NCBI GenBank assembly: GCA_019828595.1
Contig: JAHQRK010000001.1
Span: 3,410,001-3,474,000, forward strand
Source of the DNA: Aphanomyces cochlioides
Taxonomy: Eukaryota; Oomycota; Saprolegniomycetes; Saprolegniales; Verrucalvaceae
Length of the DNA: 64,000 nucleotides
Reading direction: 5' to 3'
The notes under the pieces are model-generated. The model was not told the DNA's origin, made no database searches, and saw only the letters and a program-made list of their open reading frames with translations. Shown one piece after another: positions 56,820 to 64,000 of the stretch (positions are counted from its first letter, which is position 1; the number at the start of each line of letters is the position of its first letter). The translations under genes were made by a program, and so were the position numbers.

Positions 56820-58749
56820 TCATTTAACCAAACTGCATGCGGTGAGGCAACATGTTGCGTAGTAGAACAGTGGAAGGACGAGGTTGTCGATCTGCATAGT
56901 AATCGCTTCAAGAGCAGCGGTGAGTAGTGTTGCACTTGCGAACGCAATGGCCTACAAAATGATATCCTGCAAGAATCTAGATTCCTCGTACCGATGCATA
57001 TTTTCCCTGAACAAAGTCCCAATGGTACGAATGACAAGCAAAAGATACGATCACCATGGAAGCAAACATTGCAATGCTTCCTTCCAATGACTTTTTCCCG
57101 ACAATCTTGGTCTTTCCCATCGTCGAGCCTACGGCTGCCCCCTAAGCAATTCATGTTAATCTCGCGGTCATATATTTGTAACCATAGCATCTCCAATGCC
57201 AAGAGCGAGAACCCCAGCATTTGCGATCAGAACAAATGATGTTGACGAGGCTGGCAACCCCGAGAGAATCCATGTGGGCAATGCACACCCCAACAATAAA
57301 TACGTGTGACTCAAGACAACACAGCCTTCGTCCCGGTGATCCAAGTAGACGCGAATGAAGAGTGCGATGTGTCGACCAAAGGGTGGCACAGCGAGCGCTC
57401 GAATGCACTCAACAACGACAAATACACCGACGGCGACACCGTAGCTCAACCGTAGCATGTCAACCTAGAATGAGTCAGCAGAGAGAGAGATTTCAGCTTA
57501 CCTCATAGAGACTGACGGGTAGAAACATGAGCACTGCAAGGACATGATAGAGCTTTCGTGAAACGATCTGTTTGAGGCCAAGTTGCTTGGCCACGATGGG
57601 ACAAACAGGCACAACCACAGCGAGAACAACGATCCAATACCCGGCAACCATCAACTTTGACGAAACAACCAAGTTCTCTAGCACCCAGAGCCAGAGCGGT
57701 TCGTTCAGCAGGAAAGAGGCCCACACGATGAAGTTTAATGCGACAAGTGCGAGCAGTCCAAGGAAGATAGCTGTCTGGGACATAGGAAGTGCTGGACGGA
57801 TAATACGCGGTGTGGAGGTTCCATAAACTCGAAAGAGTGGAATACAAAGGGCAGGCATCACGAGAGCACTCAATAGCCCCAACTGGAGAACGATCGAAAA
57901 CCCATCGCGAGATGGAATATCCGCCAAGCTCATGCCAAACTACATCATTTAAAAAGAACCAGCCATAGATTGGTATTACCTGCTTCAGCGAGAAGAGGAG
58001 TGCATCAATAGCTAGAAAAGCCACGCCTTGAGAAATTAGCATTCCTTCGCCGAATGTGAAGGAATGCGAGAGAAATGGCAAGCCGAAGCGCAAAGTGATG
58101 TTGTATGCAGCTATGGTCGCATGTATATGGACATACGAAGTTACTACGAGTTGGCAAGTATGAAAATGAGTCACAAGTACCCGTGCAATACCGGTACCTT
58201 GGTCAATCGGAAGAAGGATATAAGCAATGTGTACAAACAGAATGTCAAGAATTGCATTGGCAAACGACCACGAGACTTTCGTCGCTAAACGTATGATAGA
58301 GGATGTGGCAATGAGGAGCGATAGCCACAGGTGCACATGCGTGTAGTCTAAATTCACGTCAAGCTATACAATGCAACTCCATTCTGCAGACGTACCAGAA
58401 AACTCGTGATATTCAGCCCACACAAACATGAGACGGCTCGAAATCACAATTGGAACTAGCGTTAGCCCAACCAATATTCCGCTATCTTGCTCCACCCTAC
58501 GCATATTTTTAGTCTTCGCCGCGTTATGTACACAGACCTCATGTGCTGTTGCACATGGCGTGGAAGGATGTCTGTTGCATGTATTGTTGACGCAACACCT
58601 CCAAAGAGGAGAAATACCATCAATGCAAGCGCATAGGGCAAAGACTTGACTGGCATCTCGTGGAAAGATGGAATTTGATCCAGAAGCATGTATATCCATA
58701 CAACAGCGAGGCCCAAGACGCATGCTTCCGCCGCGACTCGACTCCACAT
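56820..58749 (-). CDS. DOLK: Dolichol kinase
   Basis: ER membrane CTP-dependent kinase making dolichyl phosphate for N-glycosylation and GPI synthesis. The minus-strand gene runs from ATG 58749 (MWSRVAAEACVLGLAVVWIY) to TGA 56820, with about six short introns and more than ten hydrophobic segments. The diagnostic C-terminal region is clear: LKQIVSRKLYHVLAVLMFLP, RVYLDHRDEGCVVLSHTYLL, AGVLALGIGDAM and then AAVGSTMGKTK (CTP-binding region). The end reads LEAITMQIDNLVLPLFYYAT. Its stop lies 2 bp from the stop of the convergent Phe-pathway fusion gene. Confidence 0.93.
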
Positions 58750-58795
58750 TTGCGCGCTTTATTTGAATCACACCTTTGTGCTCGGTTGGAAGTTT

Positions 58796-58812
58796 ATCCG
58801 GACAATCCGGAT
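58796..58812. promoter_or_regulatory. Double ATCCGGA motif (dolichol kinase / SRP54 promoter)
   Basis: ATCCGGAC at 58796-58803 and ATCCGGAT at 58805-58812 in tandem. They lie about 47-63 bp upstream of the dolichol kinase start and about 160 bp upstream of SRP54. Confidence 0.55.
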
Positions 58813-58970
58813 ACAAATTGCAAAAAAGGCTTAAAAATGTTTTCTGGAATTAAAGTGAATTTATCAATAAATTTGTATGCGTTGAACGGAAAGAATAGAA
58901 AATAAAAAGGAGAAAAAAGAAAAATAATGGCATGTCGTCGTCATCCAGCTAACGCCAAGCACGAAGCAAG

Positions 58971-60491
58971 ATGGTATTGGCAGAACTCGGAAGCAAGATT
59001 CAAAATGCGCTGGGAAAGTTGAGCCAAGCAACGACGGTGGACAACGAAGTTGTTAATGCGATCTTAAAGGACATTTGCCGTGCTCTGATCGAGTCGGATG
59101 TGAACGCCCGTTTGGTGCAACAATTGAGGGCCAAAGTGATGAATGCGCTCGAGGAAGACACCTCTGCGGGGAACAATCGCCGCCGCCTCGTTCAAAAGTC
59201 AGTCGTAGATGCGCTCGTGTCGATGCTGCAACCAGAAACCCCGCCATACAAGCTCAAGAAGGGACAATCGAACGTTGTCATGTTTGTCGGTTTGCAAGGT
59301 AGCGGCAAAACAACAACTATTGCAAAGTATGCCCATTACTATCAACGAAAGGGCTGGAAGACGTGCATGGTTTGCGCCGATACATTTCGTGCCGGTGCCT
59401 TTGATCAATTGAAGCAAAACGCAACCAAGTTGCGCGTTCCGTTCTATGGTAGTTACACTGAAGCTGATCCTGTCCGCATCGCCCAAGAGGGTGTCGCGCA
59501 ATTCCGAGCAGAACACTATGAACTTATTATTGTCGATACCAGTGGTCGCCACAAGCAAGAATCCGATTTGTTTGCTGAAATGCAAGAAGTATACGACGCT
59601 GTGTCTCCGGACGACGTAGTCTTTGTCATGGACTCTACGATCGGTCAAGCCGTGCATGATCAAGCAACGGCTTTTCGTCAAGCAATTCCTGTCGGCAGTG
59701 TTATTATCACTAAGCTTGATGGTCATGCCAAGGGTGGTGGTGCCATGAGTGCCGTTGCCGCGACAGATGCCGCAATTACCTTTTATGGTACTGGTGAACA
59801 CTTCGCCGATTTTGAATCGTTCAATGCTTCGTCATTTGTCAGCCGTTTGCTTGGTATGGGCGACATGCAAGGTCTTATGGAAGAAGTCAAGTCTGCTGGT
59901 ATGCTCGACAATCAAGAAGAAATGGTGGCCAAGCTGCAGAAAGGCGTCTTCACGTTGCGTGATATGTACAATCAATTCCAAACCGTCATGAAGATGGGAC
60001 CGCTTTCCAAAGTCATGGGAATGATCCCCGGTATGGGTCAAGCATTTGGTGAAATGCTTAAGGGCGGTGGCGAAGAAGAAGGTGTCCGAAGACTGAAGCG
60101 GTTCATCTACATGATGGACAGTATGACTGCGGCTGAATTGGACGACCTCACACCCATCACTGAGTCTCGCAAAATGCGTATTGCACGCGGATCAGGCTGC
60201 CTTCCATTTGAAGTTGACTTCCTCCTGAGGTGCCACAAGCAATTCGCCGGCGTCATTTCGCGCATGGGCAAGAGCGGTCTTCTGAAGGGCGGCGATGAAA
60301 AACTCAACAAGCAAATGCAGCGAAATCCTCAAGCCATTATGAACCAGCTCAACAAAGCAATCGACCCCCGCATGATGGCACAAATGGGTGGGCCTCAAGG
60401 TATGATGGACATGATGAAGCAAATGTCGGGCATGGACCCGAGCGCCATGATGGAGATGATGGGGGGCTTTCCAGGCATGGGCAAGTTTTAA
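58971..60491 (+). CDS. SRP54: Signal recognition particle 54 kDa subunit
   Basis: GTPase that recognises signal peptides and docks ribosomes at the ER. Single exon, 506 residues, ATG at 58971 (MVLAELGSKIQNALGKLSQA). The N domain has the four-helix start. The G domain has FVGLQGSGKTTTIAKYAHYY (G1), DTFRAGAFDQLKQNA, IIVDTSGRHKQE (G3), TKLDGHAKGGGAMSA (G4/G5) and GTGEHFADFE. The C-terminal M domain is Met/Gly-rich, with MGPLSKVMGMIPGMGQAF, ESRKMRIARGSG and RMGKSGLLKGG, ending in a run of Met. Length and motifs match eukaryotic SRP54 throughout. Confidence 0.98.
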   Translation: MVLAELGSKIQNALGKLSQATTVDNEVVNAILKDICRALIESDVNARLVQQLRAKVMNALEEDTSAGNNRRRLVQKSVVDALVSMLQPETPPYKLKKGQSNVVMFVGLQGSGKTTTIAKYAHYYQRKGWKTCMVCADTFRAGAFDQLKQNATKLRVPFYGSYTEADPVRIAQEGVAQFRAEHYELIIVDTSGRHKQESDLFAEMQEVYDAVSPDDVVFVMDSTIGQAVHDQATAFRQAIPVGSVIITKLDGHAKGGGAMSAVAATDAAITFYGTGEHFADFESFNASSFVSRLLGMGDMQGLMEEVKSAGMLDNQEEMVAKLQKGVFTLRDMYNQFQTVMKMGPLSKVMGMIPGMGQAFGEMLKGGGEEEGVRRLKRFIYMMDSMTAAELDDLTPITESRKMRIARGSGCLPFEVDFLLRCHKQFAGVISRMGKSGLLKGGDEKLNKQMQRNPQAIMNQLNKAIDPRMMAQMGGPQGMMDMMKQMSGMDPSAMMEMMGGFPGMGKF

Positions 60492-61149
60492 CATGATTTC
60501 CATCGAATGTGTCACTGTAAATTGCTCAATAAAGGAGATTCGACCAATCATATCATCCCAAGATATGTTTCAGCGAATCAAAACTACTCTCATTAATTCC
60601 ACATCACTGATGATGAGAATGAATTGGATTGGCCATATTTCCTTGTCATTCCTCGGTAAGAATGTTCATTCCGTATTTCAACTTGAAAGAGATTTGACCA
60701 ATGAAATCACCCAATTAATTATTTTTAGCCAATGAAGTATTGTCATTATTGAATATAGTTTATTTGAACTTGATTGGATGTATTCATCTCTTTATTACCA
60801 ATTAGACAAATTTTTCGGATTGAGTGAAGGTCCCACGTCGGTGACACGATCCATTGGATTTAGCATGCTTTCTAGCTCTATGGTGACTTGGCCATGTCGT
60901 GGCAGCATCTAACTTTGACAGCCTCAAGGAATCAAGACCAGCTTGTCGTGGATGAGCTGGGAATTGGATGAAAAAGATCAACCAAGACTGTGGGTTGTAT
61001 GGGTTTTGTATGCAAAGTTCGAAGTTTGTCCAGATTCGAGAGTAATGACCAATCGCATTTCATTTTCTTATTTGTCCGCCAAAGCTTGCGTCCACGACCG
61101 ACCGCCGCATCTTCCGAACCTCGTCGATTCCTCCCTCATCCTTCTCAAT
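60492..61149. other. CCAAT-rich intergenic region
   Basis: 660 bp with many CCAAT/ATTGG elements (for example 60,543, 60,628, 60,699, 60,711 and 60,729) and AT-rich sequence. It is probably the promoter of the RING gene; no exon was recognised. Confidence 0.5.
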
Positions 61150-62923
61150 ATGTACGAACCAGACCATCATTTATTAGACGAAGAAGACGCCGTGCAAATG
61201 GCGCTCACCAAAGGCCATGTATGTCGTCGTTTCTCATCTCTTGTCTGATTTGCTATCGACGATGTTTGTAGAAACGAAATGGCTTTGACCGACGCAAGAG
61301 CAAAGGGTCAGTCGCGAATCATTTGCTCAACTTTTCCCTACCGCAGCGCAACAACGACCCTGCGCCGTATGTGCGAAAGAAAAAGGGCCCACCGCCTCGC
61401 ACTCGCGATGAGTTTCTCCATGCCAAGTAAACACTGCTCATCTGGCTTTTTCGTGATGGTTCGTCGTAGTTTTCGCTTTGTGATTTCCCCCCTGTCTGAG
61501 AGCGAGCCCCGGACGTTATATGACCCGGATGCCCTGACTGAATGTTCGTTCATCTTCTCATTGACATCGACTTTAAAATGTCATTGACAGGGGACAACAT
61601 TGAGCAAGTGATTGTGGCAAATGAAGCTGCTGATATCGAGCATCGTTGTCCCATTTGCTTAGACACGCTAAGGGCACCCAAGATTACGCGTTGTGGACAT
61701 ATCTATTGGTATGGAATGCTGCTGCTAGGTGTTTGACATGGAATTATCGTAGTTGGCCTTGCATTCTCACCTACCTGTCTCTGACAGAAAATTACTGGCG
61801 TCGTTGCCCGATGTGTTTTGATTCTGTGAAGAAGACTGATTTACGCAGCGTCTTTGTTGATCGAAATCGCACAACTCCGTCCGTCGGTGACATTGCAACA
61901 TTTCAATTTATCCATCGCTCTCGCAGCAGTTGGTTTCCTCATCTTCCAACGGATCCAATTGGAAAGGCACGTCTTCCATCCGTGCACAGCTCCAATGCAC
62001 CATTTGCCCGCATTGTGGAATCATCCCTGGAATACCTTCAGTCGATGATTCAAAGTGAAATGACTGATCTTCACGCAATGGCACGGGAAGCCGAAAGTAG
62101 TGGTGACGATGGGATGCTTCCTGTCATCCACGAAGCGCTTGTCTACTGCGAAAAGCGACTTGGCAAAGTTGTCGAATCCTACCCAGAGTCTTTAATCGGC
62201 AAGCCAGCGTCTCCAGTTGCTGACGATGAACCTCCGTACAAGTTTTACCAACTGCAAAATGGCCACTACGTCATCCTGCATCCACTTTGCATGCGAGCAC
62301 TGACCAAGGAATTCACAGACCATGAATTTCCCCCGGAACTTTCCGGTAAAGTGCTCGAGATTGAGCATGTTGTCATGAACGATGAAGCCCGCAAACGCTT
62401 CCGCTTTATGTCGCATTTGCCGTCACACTGCGATTTGTTTCTTGCTGAAATCGATTTGACCAACCTCGTATCACCTGCTACTTACGCTCATTTCCATCCT
62501 GAGATCAAGAAACGTGCACGCCATCGTCATGCCAAGCGTCAAGCCCAACAGAATACTGAGCGCAAGAAGACTCACAGTCTTGAGATGAACCTAATGCTTC
62601 AGATGGCCCTCGATAGCGACGACCATTATCCCCACCTCATGCAATCGTCCTCCATGGAAGTATCTGCATCATTTGTCGAAGAAGACGTTGTGCCTGACAA
62701 TACGTCGACTACGTCTTCGCCATTCAACTCTCCGTATGCATCCTTTGCCGAGATCACGACGAACCAAGGATATTATCCAGCATTGAATCTCAATGGTTTT
62801 GAAGAAGCCAGCTGGCCTAATGTTGACGCGCCACCATCGCTCGACGAGCTCAAGAAAGGCGGCAAGAAGACGAAGAAGGGTGTTTCCCTCTTCGCGACGT
62901 CGCAACGTCGTTCGTACCGTTGA
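61150..62923 (+). CDS. RNF10-like RING-finger E3 ubiquitin ligase
   Basis: Exons 61150-61218, 61272-61426, 61470-61543, 61591-61708 and 61753-62923; introns of 43-53 bp keep frame, giving 528 residues. The N-terminal PYVRKKKGPPPRTRDEFLHA then FRFVISP, TEWDNIEQVIV, and the C3HC4 RING [24 protein letters not shown]...CPMC match the RNF10 arrangement. A downstream region (LPVIHEALVYCEKRLGKVVE, FYQLQNGHYVILHPLCMRAL, FLPEI-like LFLAEIDLTNLVSP) is also RNF10-like. RNF10 in yeast and animals ubiquitinates 40S proteins on stalled ribosomes. The upstream frame is open, so an earlier start cannot be excluded. Confidence 0.9.
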
Positions 62924-63008
62924 GAGGATGGGCAAGGGTAGACGAGGAGAGGATTCAAACTAATGAAACTTGTTGCGGTGTCGGTTACATAATCGGTTTC
63001 ACAGAGTC

Positions 63009-64000
63009 ATGTTGAAAGCATGGGATGGCGGTACTACTCGGACGACATGACATGACGCTCATCTGATAGAGTAGCGACCAAACCTCAGCGCAAGGATCTT
63101 CTCAACGACTTTATTCAACGGTATCATGGCGCTCATCTCTTTGAAAGCCGTGAGAACCTTGATGATGACTTGGGATCGTCCGCTGGTCTCTATCTGTCCC
63201 GCATTTTATCGTGGCTGCGTCTCCACTGCAGTGACGGCGATGGACTTGCCCTGCATATTCATGCAATCTCCATCTTTGTACGATGCGGATATATCCAAGA
63301 ACTCATCGACGTACGGTGCCACCTCGCATACGAAGCAGCTTATCTTCCTTCATGTAGATGGAAGGAGTACCAGTGCTGTTGTATGTGCTGACATTTCCGT
63401 CCCAAGTGATTCAGGACAACCACTGCATGCTGGTGATTCAGCTCCTCCAGACCATTGGGCGATGTGGACGAGCTTTCAAAGAGTACATCAGTCTCTGTGG
63501 TGGCGAACACAGTGTTATTGATTGCTGTATTGGCAAAGGTTCTTGTGTCCTGCTTGCAGGGCTCGCTTACGTTGTATCCTCCATAGGTCATCCTACGTGT
63601 AACAGTCCTCTCTGGCTCACATGCCGAACGATGGTGCTCGGTCAGTGCTGTGGGAATCCCAACTCGGTTGGGACAACTGCGGCCGCTGTGCAGCTCATGC
63701 TCGATCACGAGAGCGTTCCAGTACAATGCCTGGGCTCTCAAGTAAGTGAAACCCGCTAACAAAGTCACAAGCATGGCCAAGGTGCTACGAGAGCTCGTGT
63801 ACTTCAAGTCTCCCCACTACGATGTGGAATTCACCAAGCGATTTGGTAATCTTATTCCACTCGCGATGAAGATGCTGGCCCATGACAGCTGCAAAGTGCA
63901 GTATGAAGCTCTTGAGCTTGTTCATATTGCCCTGGACGATCGCTCCACTCATGTAGGTCACACCCTCACCGACACGACTGACGTAGGTGCTATTAGCATG
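63009..64000 (+). CDS. ARM-like helical-repeat protein (partial, runs off right edge)
   Basis: Exon 1 63009-63030 (MLKAWDG), then a 44-bp intron, then exon 2 from 63075 (ATKPQRKDLLNDFIQRYHGA). Later joins that keep frame are after IQELID (63,310) to MEGVPVLLYVLTFPSQVIQD, and after CLGSQ (63,740) to VLRELVYFKSPHYDVEFTKR. The sequence is a series of amphipathic helices with Leu/Ile spacing and phrases like MLVIQLLQTIGRCGRAFKEY and YEALELVHIALDD, typical of armadillo-type repeats. No specific family was recognised. It continues beyond 64,000, so the C-terminus is missing. Confidence 0.65.

Noticed and set aside
1..64000. CRISPR arrays, operons, bacterial promoters or prophage
   Set aside because: No regularly spaced repeats were found. 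All genes have eukaryotic structure with GT..AG introns and alternate strands.

Overview
This window is nuclear DNA of a compact, gene-dense eukaryote. The genes are broken by very small GT..AG introns (39-53 bp wherever I could place both ends by reading frame), and there are no operons or Shine-Dalgarno sites. The gene content points to a stramenopile and most likely an oomycete: a large unconventional myosin pair, a TRPML-type channel, a twin-domain K+ channel, a secreted Tyr/Asp/Pro-rich Cys protein, and a prephenate dehydratase-aminotransferase fusion. The order and genus are not resolved. All exon joins come from frame continuity and family similarity recalled from memory, not from transcripts.

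Layout. 1-1,026: nothing supportable. 1,027-14,153: two paralogous myosins, head to head. The minus-strand copy has a long coiled-coil tail built from serially similar, phase-0 exons; the plus-strand copy has almost none of them. 14,267-15,334: cyclic-nucleotide phosphodiesterase ending in a CaaX-like box. 17,252-18,054: double MYND-finger protein. 19,707-21,877: RING-coiled-coil-PX-BAR-like protein. 21,883-about 23,472: EF-hand hypothetical protein.

23,954-31,798 is the most unusual part. An intact tRNA-Lys(UUU) gene is followed at its 5' edge by a complete U6 snRNA sequence fused to the 3' end of a LINE, and then by a full-length but decayed LINE. Three copies of the first 14 nt of the tRNA punctuate the array. 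I read this as two insertions by related non-LTR retrotransposons that cut inside box A of tRNA-Lys, the first carrying a U6 template-switch chimera like the mammalian U6-L1 chimeras.

32,123-63,000 is housekeeping territory: DNA polymerase delta catalytic subunit, TRPML-like channel, secreted protein, mitochondrial succinate/fumarate-type carrier, RNA polymerase III subunit RPC8, a Csm1/monopolin-like protein, PDCD2, MLH1, a PDZ-like protein, a twin-domain Kv channel, a small membrane protein, a prephenate dehydratase-aminotransferase fusion, dolichol kinase, SRP54 and an RNF10-like RING protein. An ARM-like gene runs off the right edge. Genes here alternate in direction. Four convergent pairs are separated by only 2-33 bp, and five promoter intervals carry an ATCCGGA(T/C) motif, often shared by divergent genes.
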